A stretch of 64,000 bases of DNA, from NCBI GenBank assembly GCA_947462335.1, contig OX381714.1, positions 58,883,800-58,947,799 of the forward strand. The letters run 5' to 3'. Position numbers and translations under genes: made by a program. The notes beneath the pieces were generated by a model. It was not told the origin of the DNA and did no database searches. It worked only from the letters and a program-made list of their open reading frames with translations. Below, one piece after another: positions 10,326 to 23,643 of this stretch (within the stretch, counting starts at the first letter, position 1; every line of letters begins with the position of its first letter). Origin of the DNA: Harmothoe impar (taxonomy: Eukaryota > Annelida > Polychaeta > Phyllodocida > Polynoidae).

Positions 10326-12494
10326 GAAACTGTGCAATCTAACTTTGGTGCAATTCCGGAATTGCCCTGCGCAGTTCCAGAATTGAACAGGGGCAATTCC
10401 GGAATTGTGCAGGTTCTGATTCTGCGTCTGACATATATACCAGGACATGTAGTTTTAGGCAATGTGATAATCAATACTTAAATAGCTGCCATCTCATATA
10501 CTATTTAAAAGATATTGAAATTTAGATCTCATGGCCTATTTTATATCATTTTAATAGGGGGCAGAGTAGCCCCCTTCTCATTTCAACCCCCCCCCCCCCC
10601 CCCACGCCCCAAATGCAAAGATCACTCCCTAAGCCTCCCAGTGTCTCACTGACCCAGATCACCATGCACCAGCGCTATAGCAACCCTGCGCAGCTGTAGT
10701 AATCTCACCCTGATAACAAATTCGCTCAGAGCATCGATAAAAGGTTTAGACTTGATTATCTCAATGATTGAAATGTTTTATACTGTGATACTCAGGACAC
10801 GTTTAAATTAACATTTACTCTGGAAATTATTTGCAAACGACCACCATACTTTGATGGATGAGTTATTCTCATGTCCTTTTGATGCAGCAGAAGATGGCGG
10901 AATTTTCAAACTTTCTCTGCTTTTTGTTGCTAGGTCCAGAGTACGTACAAGAGCATTTGTTGTATTTATGTTGTTTTGCCTTTAGACACAATGAAAATCT
11001 GAAAATTGGAACAATAGAAAGAACATTTGTGACATATAAAGGAATCAAAATATCAATTAAAGTCAATTTGGAAAGAAACATTGAGTCAACTTTGAAAAAA
11101 ATCACATAGGTATAGGTAGCATCTTCAGGTTTACCCGTACCAGCGAACCAACCAATGCCGTTTTATATATTGGGGAACAACCCCTCCATGAAAGGCAATG
11201 AGTTCTGTGTTTTAAAAATTGAGATACATTGAACCCATAAAAGACTATAAAATAACAAACCCACCTTGTGTGGAGGTTACTCCAGCAGACTAAAGTAGAT
11301 AATGAGATCAGGACCTAACAGAGAAACCCAACCTACCAATCCCCTAATGCACCTCCCTTTGATAAAGCTGTAAGCTAACCACTTCAAAATATAAATATTT
11401 AACATCGTGGGAGGATCTGTTGATGCCTCTAGTCATTTGACGACATATAGACCACATTCAATATGGGAGTTCATTTTTTTTGGACTATGATGCTTATGGT
11501 GTTCTTTTTGCACCTGTCATTTTGACTTTGTCTTCTCATCTACCTCAGGGTAGAGTGCTTCAAATATTTTATTTACAGATGGATGGCAGTTGCTCATGTG
11601 TTACCCAAACCTCAAAGATGCATATCTATCGGATGTCTGCATCAAAATGCATAATTCCCCCTTATTTTTTCTTAGCAGTCAAGCAACTTCATTTGTTACG
11701 TTTACCGTACAGTATAATCTATTGTAGATGTACAGTAGAATGTACTGTAGAATAGAAAAAAAAGTAGATCAAAGGAAGCCTGACCATTATATAGCCCGCA
11801 TGTACATATGGAATAACTGTTGTATAAATATATATGTAATATGTAATATGAACATATAACGATACAAGGTAGTATTGTGTGCATATAGCATATGGCTGGA
11901 TATACCTGCCCTCTTTGTTAACATATATACAACAGTAAATTTTGAATTCCAACTGTGTCGGGCTCAGACGTGTCCTTGCCGACCAACCACCTCACCCTCT
12001 GGTGTGTGGAAGCAGTATGAATACGAACCCTGCGCCGCGGCTTTCTAGTTAAGGGTGTGTGCTCAATGAAACATAGCAATATACACATATAACTGCAAGC
12101 CCTTATATAGACAGTCAATTTCAATAGAAAAGGCATAAAGCTTGCATTGTCAATTCCAGCAAGTTCAGCACCTATTGCCAACCTATGTTGAATGAAGCAC
12201 TAGAAATAGGACAAACCAGGTGTTTGAATTGCCAACAAACGGGAATTTCTTCCTTTGATTAATAGGAAATAGTGAACTTGATTTGAATTAATCTAGTTCC
12301 TATAATGACTGATTCTCACGAACGTGATGCAACTCGGGTGGGGGGGGGGTGGATAGCAAATTCCGGTATATGGTCAAATCCTTTTATATTTGTGTACTAG
12401 AGGTGTTGGTGGACAAAACTGGATGGGTGGTAGCAGTTAAATATGGTTGCGGTAGCCATGGCAACCGTTGAAATCTGACATGTTGAAATCCCGG
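10326..12494. other. Non-coding spacer with short palindromes and a C tract
   Basis: Immediately right of the Ngaro element, the palindrome CAATTCCGGAATTG occurs twice (10351-10364, 10394-10407). A run of 17 C lies at 10587-10603, and a TGTACAGTAGAATGTACTGT minisatellite-like patch lies near 11725-11755. No credible protein or RNA gene was seen. Confidence 0.6.
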
Positions 12495-12514
12495 GCACAT
12501 ACAGACCGGGTTAA
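12495..12514 (-). repeat. CGGTCTGTATGTGC motif, solo inverted copy
   Basis: Reads GCACATACAGACCGGGTTAA, the reverse complement of the motif that repeats twice per satellite unit. It lies about 740 bp left of the array. Confidence 0.85.
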
Positions 12515-12869
12515 GATGAACAGAGCTATAGAACTGAAAAAGGTAGTATATACATGTGACAGCATTTTTGTATTTTTTGTATATTGAGCGCATATTAACA
12601 CAGTTTCAATAAAAAGAACTAGTTTACCCATCATGCATTTCATTATATGATGCCAGGACGTTCTATTTTTGGCATTTTCTCCATTTTCTCACTTTTCAGC
12701 GGTTGTAAATATTCATAAACTTTGCAGTTCTGTACTGACAAACCTGTGATACATGTAATGACAGTTTTTGCTTTATTATATTAGCTTATTCCCTCATCTT
12801 ATCAGCTGTAAAACGCATTACACTATTATATTTGATACTATTTCAGTATTAACTTTTTCCCAAAGTGTG

Positions 12870-12890
12870 TTAAAGCGGTCTGTATGTTCC
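12870..12890 (+). repeat. CGGTCTGTATGTGC motif, solo copy
   Basis: TTAAAGCGGTCTGTATGTTC, one mismatch in the core. It lies 350 bp outside the satellite. Confidence 0.8.
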
Positions 12891-13236
12891 TAATATATAA
12901 AACTGTATTGTGCACTATTGTATTGTAATAAAGACAAGATACTTGTGTCATATTCCTGAATAAAACTTTATTATTTGTTATTTTTCAACAAGCTGTACAA
13001 TGGGCTGTATCTTATTACCATTCAGGCATACATGGGGTATAATAAATTGATGTAGTACGACTGGAAAAATGGAATTTTTTTTTTTTTCTCCCGCTTTCCA
13101 ACCTCTCCTTCTCAAATTTAACCTATATAACTATGTATGGCAGGATTAAATAATACACTTATATGTCATGTATCAGTACCCTTTTGTACCACCCTTAAAT
13201 GCTATAAAAAGTACAGTAGAGAGACCAAAAACTGCC

Positions 13237-14386
13237 TAAACCGGTCTGTATGTGCTTTCAGCTGCCTTAACCCGGTCTGTATGTGCCGAAATATACAACC
13301 CAATGGAAAAAGGTCCATTTCATTTATTTTGGAACTATTATAACACAAAATTCATTACTTATACTAACACAAGGCTCTGGGCTATAACACAAACCACTTT
13401 TCACATACAAGGCACTACTTTTATACCCATTGGGGGCATTAGGAGACCCAAAAACAGCAAATTCAACTATTTCATCAGCCACACAGATCAATTTTGCCAC
13501 AATTAACTATTTGTAATTCATTCACATAGTGCACAGACATTATAGCAAAAAGATACCAACGGTTGAAAAATCATTTCCAACTCCTAGGACTTCACTATGG
13601 CGACAGGGGACCATTTCACTAAAGCGGTCTGTATGCGCCTAAAGCGGTCTGTATGTGCCAAACACACATATGTATGGAAATAGGCCCATTTCATCAATTT
13701 TTCAACTATTATTACTCAAAATTCATTTTTTATAGTAACGCAAGGCTCGGGCCCGTCACACAAACCACTTTTCACATACAGGGCAAGTACTATTCTACCC
13801 GTTTGGGCCAATACAAACCCAAAAACACAAATTTCAACTATTTTTTCAGCCACACTGATCAATTTTTGCACAATTAACTATCACTAATTCACTCAGGTCC
13901 TTCTTAAATGTGCAAAAATCGAGTTCAAGTGACTCAAATCAACATTTACATCACGGAAATACCTCACTATGGCAACTGGGGACCATTTCACTAAACCGGT
14001 CTGTATGTGCTTAAAGTGGTCTGTATGTGCCAAACACACATATGTATGGAAATAGGCCAATTTCATCAATTTTTCAACTATTATTACTCAAAATTCATTT
14101 TTTATAGTAACGCAAGGCTCAGGCCCGTCACACAAACCACTTTTCACATACAAGGCAAGTACTATTCTACCCGTTTGGGCCAATACAAACCCAAAAACAC
14201 AAATTTCAACTATTTTTTCAGCCACACTGATCAATTTTTGCACAATTAACTATCACTAATTCACTCAGGTCCTTCTAAAATGTGCAAAAATCGAGTTCAA
14301 GTGACTCAAATCAACATTTACATCACGGAAATACCTCACTATGGCAACTGGGGACCATTTCACTAAACCGGTCTGTATGTGCTTAA
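13237..14386 (+). repeat. 372-bp satellite array, left segment with diverged edge
   Basis: Tandem unit of 372 bp. Each unit carries a paired motif (ACCGGTCTGTATGTGC directly followed by TTAAAGTGGTCTGTATGTGC), a CACATATGTATGG box and AT-rich sequence. The leftmost unit (13237-13650) is clearly diverged from the core type. An 80-codon frame stays open in most units because 372 is divisible by three, but unit-to-unit changes include replacements and no domain is recognisable, so I do not call it a gene. Confidence 0.95.
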
Positions 14387-15129
14387 GGATAGGCTTTCCC
14401 CTCCTCTTTCCATGAAGAAACTAAATATTTAATGGACTATAATTTGATGAGTTTTCATCAGAGAATTACATAATGAACACCATTATGACCGTATATTATG
14501 CCCCTTTCAAATTCCTTGCATTAGAATGACCGTTGCTAGGGATGGAATGTGAATGGAACAAAAACGTTCTTTTTTGGGTTATTTTTCTTTCAACAGCCCT
14601 TTCGGGTGGATTATCATCAAAAATAATATTTTTGATGGATTGGCTGTTTTCTAGACATGATTTGCCAAAGAACGGTCCCTCAGTTTATGGAAATTCTTGT
14701 TATCAAGGCCTGCAGAGCTATTCAAAGTAAGAAAATCGGGAAAAAATCAATAAAATCGAAAAATCTCAATTTTTCCCCAATTTTCTTACTTTGAACAGCT
14801 CTGCAGACCTTAATAATGGAAATATCCATTAACTGAGGGACCGTTCTCTAGCAAATCATGTCTAGAAAACAGCCAAATCATCAGAAATGTTAATTCTGAA
14901 GATTTTCCATCCCATATGGCTGTTAAAAGAAAAGTAACCTAAAAAAGAACGTTTTGGTTCCATTCACATTCCATCCCTAGCAACGGCTCTTAAAATCCAA
15001 TTAATTTGAAAGGGGCATAATATATGGTCATAATGGTATATATAATGTGATGTTCTGACAAAAACTCATTAAATTAGAGTTCATTGAAAGTGTAGTTTCT
15101 GCAAAGAAAGGGGAGGGGAAAGCCTATCC
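14387..15129. mobile_element. 743-bp foldback MITE inserted at TTAA
   Basis: The ends are inverted (GGATAGGCTTTCCCC... and ...GGGGAAAGCCTATCC), and most of the element folds back on itself around a centre near 14750. It is flanked by TTAA at 14383-14386 and 15130-15133. Uninterrupted satellite units have one TTAA at exactly this place, so the TTAA is the duplicated target. TTAA targets are typical of piggyBac and Kolobok superfamilies. Internal open frames are not convincing. Confidence 0.9.
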
Positions 15130-18100
15130 TTAAAGTGGTCTGCATGTGCCAAACACACATATGTATGGAAATAGGCCCATTTCATCAATTTTTCAACTAT
15201 TATTACTCAAAATTCATTTTTTATAGTAACACAAGGCTCGGGCCCATCACACAAACCACTTTTCACATACAGGGCAAGTACTATTCTACCCGTTTGGGCC
15301 AATACAAACCCAAAAACACAAATTTCAACTATTTTTTCAGCCACACTGATCAATTTTTGCACAATTAACTATCACTAATTCACTCAGGTCCTTCTAAAAT
15401 GTGCAAAAATCGAGTTCAAGTGACTCAAATCAACATTTACATCACGGAAATACCTCACTATGGCAACTGGGGACCATTTCACTAAACCGGTCTGTATGTG
15501 CTTAAAGTGGTCTGTATGTGCCAAACACACATATGTATGGAAATAGGCCCATTTCATCAATTTTTCAACTATTATTACTCAAAATTCATTTTTTATAGTA
15601 ACACAAGGCTCGGGCCCGTCACACAAACCACTTTTCACATACAGGGCAAGTACTATTTTACCCGTTTGGGCCAATACAAACCCAAAAACACAAATTTCAA
15701 CTATTTTTTCAGCCACACTGATCAATTTTTGCACAATTAACTATCACTAATTCACTCAGGTCCTTCTAAAATGTGCAAAAATCGAGTTCAAGTGACTCAA
15801 ATCAACATTTACATCACGGAAATACCTCACTATGGCAACTGGGGACCATTTCACTAAACCGGTCTGTATGTGCTTAAAGTGGTCTGCATGTGCCAAACAC
15901 ACATATGTATGGAAATAGGCCCATTTCATCAATTTTTCAACTATTATTACTCAAAATTCATTTTTTATAGTAACACAAGGCTCGGGCCCATCACACAAAC
16001 CACTTTTCACATACAGGGCAAGTACTATTCTACCCGTTTGGGCCAATACAAACCCAAAAACACAAATTTCAACTATTTTTTCAGCCACACTGATCAATTT
16101 TTGCACAATTAACTATCACTAATTCACTCAGGTCCTTCTAAAATGTGCAAAAATCGAGTTCAAGTGACTCAAATCAACATTTACATCACGGAAATACCTC
16201 ACTATGGCAACTGGGGACCATTTCACTAAACCGGTCTGTATGTGCTTAAAGTGGTCTGTATGTGCCAAACACACATATGTATGGAAATAGGCCCATTTCA
16301 TCAATTTTTCAACTATTATTACTCAAAATTCATTTTTTATAGTAACACAAGGCTCGGGCCCGTCACACAAACCACTTTTCACATACAGGGCAAGTACTAT
16401 TTTACCCGTTTGGGCCAATACAAACCCAAAAACACAAATTTCAACTATTTTTTCAGCCACACTGATCAATTTTTGCACAATTAACTATCACTAATTCACT
16501 CAGGTCCTTCTAAAATGTGCAAAAATCGAGTTCAAGTGACTCAAATCAACATTTACATCACGGAAATACCTCACTATGGCAACTGGGGACCATTTCACTA
16601 AACCGGTCTGTATGTGCTTAAAGTGGTCTGTATGTGCCAAACACACATATGTATGGAAATAGGCCCATTTCATCAATTTTTCAACTATTATTACTCAAAA
16701 TTCATTTTTTATAGTAACGCAAGGCTCGGGCCCGTCACACAAACCACTTTTCACATACAAGGCAAGTACTATTCTACCCGTTTGGGCCAATACAAACCCA
16801 AAAACACAAATTTCAACTATTTTTTCAGCCACACTGATCAATTTTTGCACAATTAAATATCACTAATTCACTCAGGTTCTTCTAAAATGTGCAAAAATCG
16901 AGTTCAAGTGACTCAAATCAACATTTACATCACGGAAATACCTCACTATGGCAACTGGGGACCATTTCACTAAACCGGTCTGTATGTGCTTAAAGTGGTC
17001 TGTATGTGCCAAACACACATATGTATGGAAATAGGCCCATTTCATCAATTTTTCAACTATTATTACTCAAAATTCATTTTTTATAGTAACGCAAGGCTCG
17101 GGCCCGTCACACAAACCACTTTTCACATACAAGGCAAGTACTATTCTACCCGTTTGGGCCAATACAAACCCAAAAACACAAATTTCAACTATTTTTTCAG
17201 CCACACTGATCAATTTTTGCACAATTAACTATCACTAATTCACTCAGGTTCTTCTAAAATGTGCAAAAATCGAGTTCAAGTGACTCAAATCAACATTTAC
17301 ATCACGGAAATACCTCACTATGGCAACTGGGGACCATTTCACTAAACCGGTCTGTATGTGCTTAAAGTGGTCTGTATGTGCCAAACACACATATGTATGG
17401 AAATAGGCCCATTTCATCAATTTTTCAACTATTATTACTCAAAATTCATTTTTTATAGTAACGCAAGGCTCGGGCCCGTCACACAAACCACTTTTCACAT
17501 ACAAGGCAAGTACTATTCTACCCGTTTGGGCCAATACAAACCCAAAAACACAAATTTCAACTATTTTTTCAGCCACACTGATCAATTTTTGCACAATTAA
17601 CTATCACTAATTCACTCAGGTCCTTCTAAAATGTGCAAAAATCGAGTTCAAGTGACTCAAATCAACATTTACATCACGGAAATACCTCACTATGGTAACT
17701 GGGGACCATTTCACTAAACCGGTCTGTATGTGCTTAAAGTGGTCTGTATGTGCCAAACACACATATGTATGGAAATAGGCCCATTTCATCAATTTTTCAA
17801 CTATTATTACTCAAAATTCATTTTTTATAGTAACGCAAGGCTCGGGCCCGTCACACAAACCACTTTTCACATACAAGGCAAGTACTATTCTACCCGTTTG
17901 GGCCAATACAAACCCAAAAACACAAATTTCAACTATTTTTTCAGCCACACTGATCAATTTTTGCACAATTAACTATCACTAATTCACTCAGGTCCTTCTA
18001 AAATGTGCAAAAATCGAGTTCAAGTGACTCAAATCAACATTTACATCACGGAAATACCTCACTATGGTAACTGGGGACCATTTCACTAAACCGGTCTGTA

Positions 18101-18702
18101 TGTGCTTAAAGTGGTCTGTATGTGCCAAACACACATATGTATGGAAATAGGCCCATTTCATCAATTTTTCAACTATTATTACTCAAAATTCATTTTTTAT
18201 AGTAACGCAAGGCTCGGGCCCGTCACACAAACCACTTTTCACATACAAGGCAAGTACTATTCTACCCGTTTGGGCCAATACAAACCCAAAAACACAAATT
18301 TCAACTATTTTTTCAGCCACACTGATCAATTTTTGCACAATTAACTATCACTAATTCACTCAGGTCCTTCTAAAATGTGCAAAAATCGAGTTCAAGTGAC
18401 TCAAATCAACATTTACATCACGGAAATACCTCACTATGGCAACTGGGGACCATTTCACTAAACCGGTCTGTATGTGCTTAAAGTGGTCTGTATGTGCCAA
18501 ACACACATATGTATGGAAATAGGCCCATTTCATCAGTTTTTCAACTATTATTACTCAAAATTCATTTTTTATAGTAACGCAAGGCTCGGGCCCGTCACAC
18601 AAACCACTTTTCACATACAAGGCAAGTACTATTCTACCCGTTTGGGCCAATACAAACCCAAAAACACAAATTTCAACTATTTTTTCAGCCACACTGATCA
18701 AT
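15130..18702 (+). repeat. 372-bp satellite array, middle segment
   Basis: Nine complete units and one truncated unit at strict 372-bp spacing (motif pairs near 15498, 15870, 16242 and so on to 18474). The first four units alternate two variants, which points to a duplicated 744-bp dimer. Later units are nearly identical. The last unit is cut by the Academ-like insertion after GATCAAT. Confidence 0.97.
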
Positions 18703-19433
18703 TAGACTGGTGGCAGAATTCTGAAATTTTACCCTAGGAGGAACGGAATGTTACAGGGTGGCATCCATGCCAGACTTGAAGTATAACACCTACTGAACAT
18801 ATTTAGGGTGGATGCCACGCACAGAAATGGATTTTCAGGTAATTAGGGCTCGATATAGGCGGCCATTAGCCAAATTTACTATTTTTGCAATATCATTAGG
18901 AATAATGATGGTAGACATGTAATTAGGGTGTCTAAATCCACATTTTCTGGGTCAAGGAACACACTGGAAGCATTATCTTTAGTCTCCTCAGCTTATTTTA
19001 CCCCTTATAGGCTTAGGGTAGGCCTAAATGAACCAAATTCTCAGTTTTCTTTACGTGTGCCATTCTTATTATCACACTTTTATTAATGCAGCAGGAAAAC
19101 ACTTCCAACCAGGGTCTTTATATTCATCTTTGTCTTTGTAGATATCTAGCTTGATAGTTTATTAAAATAGCTATAATAAGAATAAAGGCTAGACGTGCCT
19201 AACACATACTTGGGGATACATTATTGGAAGCCATCACAAAGTAAAATGATGAAAGTTTATTCACAATGCTTTTATTCAGCATACCTGGTCTATTTAACAA
19301 TTGTGATATTGTGAAAGGCTTATATCAAGATCCATCTAAGTCTATAACTTATCCAAAGTTCTAAAACCTGTAGCACCATAATGTTTCAATTCTGTGAGGG
19401 TTATCAGCAAATGATTTGGACACTGTCTGACAC
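18703..19433 (+). repeat. Left long terminal inverted repeat of the Academ-like element
   Basis: About 731 bp matching the right arm in inverse orientation with scattered differences and small indels. It stops close to the stop codon of the coding region. Confidence 0.88.
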
Positions 19434-19439
19434 ATAATG

Positions 19440-22400
19440 TCAATCAATGATGTTAGGGTTTTTGCAATTACCATTGTTGTATTCACAAGCTACAGTACAG
19501 GGTAGCTTCTTTTGCCTACAACTGCACCTGCGGGTGGCACAACTCTTGCACTTGCAGTAGGTAAATTCAGGTACGATGTCTGGAACTGCATCTTGTGTCA
19601 TCAACATTGGCAAGATATTGCTGTCTGTTGATTCATACCAGCCATTGCCTATAGGTGACAGGACATCTGGTTGGGGTGTCATTGCAGTATACCAGATGTA
19701 ATGCGCACGTTTGATGTGTTCAATCAAAGCATTCTGGGTAGGAGGGAGTCTTTCTGGCTGTTTTGCTCCCTTGAGAAACAGGTGCAACCTCACATCATTT
19801 ACATTATGGTATGAGTTTCCTACATATAAATGATTCTATGTTCTTTAATGTCTGTGCAGTGACACAATCACCAGAGCCCAGGCCACCAAGCAAACGTGCT
19901 TCATCTCTGTAGACCTGCAAAATACATGTGATCAACATCTTTCAGATTTATATGGTACTAGAAATGCAATACATTAGTAATGAAGTAGCAGAGCAAAAAT
20001 GAGGGGAAAAGATTTGTCATGCATCAACAGCTTCACACAAATTATAGATTCTATAATGTCCTACCTTCCATGTCGTCTTCTTCCCAAGGCCACAGAACTG
20101 GCTCACTACATCGCAGCCAGTCAAGGCATGGTAGCCTAGCAGGTTCGCACGGATCTGTTCCTCCAGAGGAATGCGATGGACTGCCACAAACCGTCTTTGT
20201 TTTTGATGTCCCAGTGCGAAGCCACACTTCCTGACAGAGGAGTGGTGCAAAGTGGATCAGGAGCACAAGGACATCAGTGTCCCGGGCAGCTACGATGATT
20301 CTTTCAAACCCCTCTTTTGATAGGGCTGCTGAATGCATAATGATCCGTGTATCTGCCTCATGATGATCAGACTGCAGATCAGTAACATCAGTTCCATGTG
20401 CTGATTTCACTGTCAGTGTATCCTTGAATCCCCCAGATACAACAACCTCATGGTTCGGTGGTCCTTTTTTTGCCCTAGAAATTAATGTTGAGCTCAGGAA
20501 GTCTGCCAAATCAGCTTTATTCTCTGGATGATGAATGAAGCCCTCCCAGTTACTTGGCAGTGGTACTTCTTCGTTTGTTATCTCTCGACGGATCAGTTTC
20601 ATTCCTCCTGCCCTGATGTTCTGGGTGGCATCTTTGACAGTGTGTCCATCATATCTGTCAAAAACTATATCTATCCGAGAAGAGACACCACCAAGATGAC
20701 TCAGAGCACACTTGACAAATGCATCTGATAAGTCACCAAATGTTTTTGCTCCAGTTGGCTTCCCAATAGCCCTGACCAAGGCTTGACCATCTATGATTGT
20801 TGCAGTTTTCAGACTCGATGTTGGGAGGTATGACAATGTTTGAGAATCTCCTAGCAGTGTACCAAGTGCAGCTTTGTTTGTTGGTCTTAACGAGCCATCT
20901 GTAGCTGCTAACGCTAGAGGTACTGGGGAAAGTTCATGGCTCAACACTATCTTCAAGTCAACATCTCTGCCAGAGTCTTTGCATACTAGGACGCGCTGGA
21001 ACAGAGTTCTGTCTGCTCTTATAGTCTGTTCTTTCTGTTTTGCTGTTGACTTTGATTTCCTTTCATATATCACTTGGAGTGTTTGGGCTTTTGTTTTGAG
21101 GATTTTGGAGTGGAATTCTGATGGTGGTTAAGAGCAAAAAGCCAACATTTTTTCCTCACCACATGATTGAGCATTGAGAAGTGCAGATGTGATGTCACTG
21201 GATGCTACATCGTGGGTTGCTAAACACACCACACAGGTTTCATTTTTCACTTGAAATACTTCAAACTTGGTTAATTGCTCTTTTATCTTCTCCACATCAG
21301 ACCTATCTCGTTCCATTCTTTTTGGACCCAACTCCTTTATGGTAGGTTCAGCATCTTTATCACCAGTCCTGTCTAAACCAAACATAGTGTAGGTTTCATT
21401 TGCAAGATGACTGCGCACATTGAAGGTTAAGCACCATTGGTCACGTGCATTCTCCTTTCTAGTAATCCCCAGGAGGCCTCCGGCAACTTTTGACACCTTA
21501 TTCACGTGTTCAAGAGCCTGATCAGTGGAGATCTGGTTAAATTTGTTCCCAGTCTCTTTTACCACAAAGTTTCCTTGTTGGAACTCTTCAAACACCTCTG
21601 GATGGGTTGTTGGAAGTGCCATACAGTCGGCTATGTAAACCGTTCCCCACCTGTGGTAATTTACACGATCATACCGTGCAAACCAGGGGAGCATGGCAAT
21701 GAAGGATGTTACATGCAACCTCCAGTTTCCTGTACGCTCTGCCCTGATGAACTGTAGGAGGATCATAACCAGTTTCAAGTAAGTCAGGGCTTGACAAATC
21801 GCTGTGTCCAGTGCCCTTGGTACAGAAAAAATCCACTTGACACAGAAAAATTTGAAAGTTGTGCCCAATGGGCACAACTGAAACTGCAAACTCTGGTCAA
21901 TTTTTCCAGTGGCAAATTCACCAGGCAAAGAATGAGTGTTATACACCGTTGGAAAGCTTGTATTATTAGGATTCTAAATATGCAAGTCAATATCTCAATA
22001 CAAGATCTTGATGAAAATGATTCTATCATCAAAGAAAAAGTACATATCTAAATTCAGAACGATTTGTCGAGCCCTGTAAGTAATCCAATAGTTAGTTGTT
22101 GGGGCCTGGGCTTTCTGAAACTCATCCAAAAGGCTGAGTATTGAAGTATGGTTTCTGCAACATGCTTTAGAGTTGCAGCTCTCAACTCATTTTTGTCTTC
22201 ATCTGTGAATGTTTCGATCAATAACCTCACTGCTTCTTCGATGTGATTGGTTATGCCTCTGTAACCCAGCCAAGCCTTGAACTGAGGCCATAAAATGTGC
22301 CACAATGCCTCGAAGGTCAACGTATGGGCTCGCAGTGCTCTGTTGTATGATTTTGCTTGCATGTTGTTGTGAGCAGTGTTTTCACCATGCTTTCCCTCCA

Positions 22401-22890
22401 CACCTCTTCTATACCAGAGTCTGCCATATGGTGACCAATCACCTGCATGAAGTTTTTGATGATGTGAAACCCTCCTAGCCTGATGAATATAGTGCTACAT
22501 TGCTCTGCATTGGCCCACTGGAGCTCTTTTGCCCTGCAGTAGAGTTGTTGGTCAAATGTGATCACAGTGGACTGACCAGGATTTACAGCATTGGAGATAT
22601 TGACACACCTCATCATGGCTCTCCACAGTGTGTCAGTTTCATGTGCTGCAGCATTTATGAGTGGGAGATACCCAACTGCAACAGTTTCCTCGTCGCTAGT
22701 TGAAGTCAGTTGGTTGAACCTAGTCCATGCTGGTTCTCTAGCCCCGTCAAGGATATAGAATCGTGCAAGGACCCATGCTAGGTCTTTGGCATTAGATTTG
22801 TAAGCAAGCTCCTTATTTGGAGAGTACCACTGCTCATCAATCTCATGGGAGAACACTGGCTGACACCCCTTACCAGCTATCGGAGGCGAC
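19440..22890 (-). pseudogene. Degenerate Academ-like transposase with XPG-type nuclease and CXC-like Cys-rich tail
   Basis: Several overlapping minus-strand frames together give one protein. The N-terminal part (22856-22083) contains KSYNRALRAH. After the nested MITE comes a segment with FIRAERTGNW and ALPTTHPEVFEEF (21784-21128). A nuclease-like part (21073-20017) has an acidic HEADTRI box, a DTDVLVLL strand and a GLGKKTTWK helix-hairpin-helix-like loop after GYHALTGCD, resembling the XPG-I region. The C-terminal Cys-rich part (19793-19440) resembles CXC domains. Breaks: frame changes near 22395, 22105, 20230 and 19825, a stop near 21128, and the MITE. A probable acceptor at about 19920 suggests at least one real intron. 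The family call rests on motif memory. Confidence 0.75.
21785..22076. mobile_element. 292-bp hAT-like MITE nested in the transposase
   Basis: Ends CAGGGCTTGACAAATCG and CGATTTGTCGAGCCCTG are inverted with one mismatch. TAAGT is duplicated on both sides (21780-21784, 22077-22081). CAGGG ends are common in hAT elements, and a 5-bp target is less usual for that superfamily. The insertion splits the transposase, whose frame resumes on the other side, so it came after the Academ-like element arose. Confidence 0.85.
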
Positions 22891-22891
22891 T

Positions 22892-23643
22892 GTGTCAGAC
22901 CGTGTCCAAATCATTTGCTAATAACCCTCGCAGAATTGAAACATTATGGTGCTACAGGTTTTAGAACTTTGGATAAGTTATAGACTTAGATGGATCTTGA
23001 TATAAGCCTTTCACAATATCACAATTGTTAAATAGACCAGGTATGCTGAATAAAAGCATTGTGAATAAACTTTCATCATTTTACACCACATTCATTTTGT
23101 GATGGCTTCCAATAATGTATCCCCAAGTATGTGTTAGGCACGTCTAGCCTATATTCTTATTATAGCTATTTTAATAAACTATCAAGCTAGATATCTACAA
23201 AGACAAAGACGAATATAAAGACCCTGGTTGGAAGTGTTTTCCTGCTGCATTAATAAAAGTGTGATAATAAGAATGGCACACGTAAAGAAAACTGAGAATT
23301 TGGTTCATTTAGGCCTGACCTAAGCCTATAAGGGGCAAAATAAGCTGAGGAGACTAAAGATAATGCTTCCAGTGTGTTCCTTGACCCAGAAAATGTGGAT
23401 TTAGACACCCTAATTACATGTCTACCATCATTATTCCTAATGATATTGCAAAAATAGTAAATTTGGCTAATGGCCGCCTTTATCGAGCCCTAATTACCTG
23501 AAAATCCATTTCTGTGCGTGGCATCCACCCTAAATATGTTCAGTAGGTGTTATACTTCAAGTCTGGCATGGATGCCACCCTGTAACATTCCGTTCCTCCT
23601 AAAGTGATTTCTGGGCTTCATTTGAGATTCCGCCTCCAGTCTA
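22892..23643 (-). repeat. Right long terminal inverted repeat of the Academ-like element
   Basis: About 752 bp, inverted copy of 18703-19433. The coding region begins right at its inner edge, so the N-terminus of the transposase may be missing. Confidence 0.88.

Larger units (their letters stand above)
18703..23643 (-). mobile_element. Academ-like DNA transposon inserted in the satellite
   Basis: 4941-bp insertion with terminal inverted repeats beginning TAGACTGG, extending to about 19433 on the left and from about 22892 on the right. The 3-bp target AAT is duplicated (18700-18702 and 23644-23646), and removing the element plus one AAT restores a normal satellite unit. The minus-strand coding region resembles the large transposase with an XPG/FEN-type nuclease domain known from Academ elements, whose targets are 3-4 bp. 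Coding is broken, so this copy should not be autonomous. Confidence 0.85.

Noticed and set aside
22881..22896. Seventh copy of the 20-bp word (GGAGGCGACTGTGTCA)
   Set aside because: Only the first half matches, and it lies in coding sequence next to the Academ-like inverted repeat. I regard it as chance.
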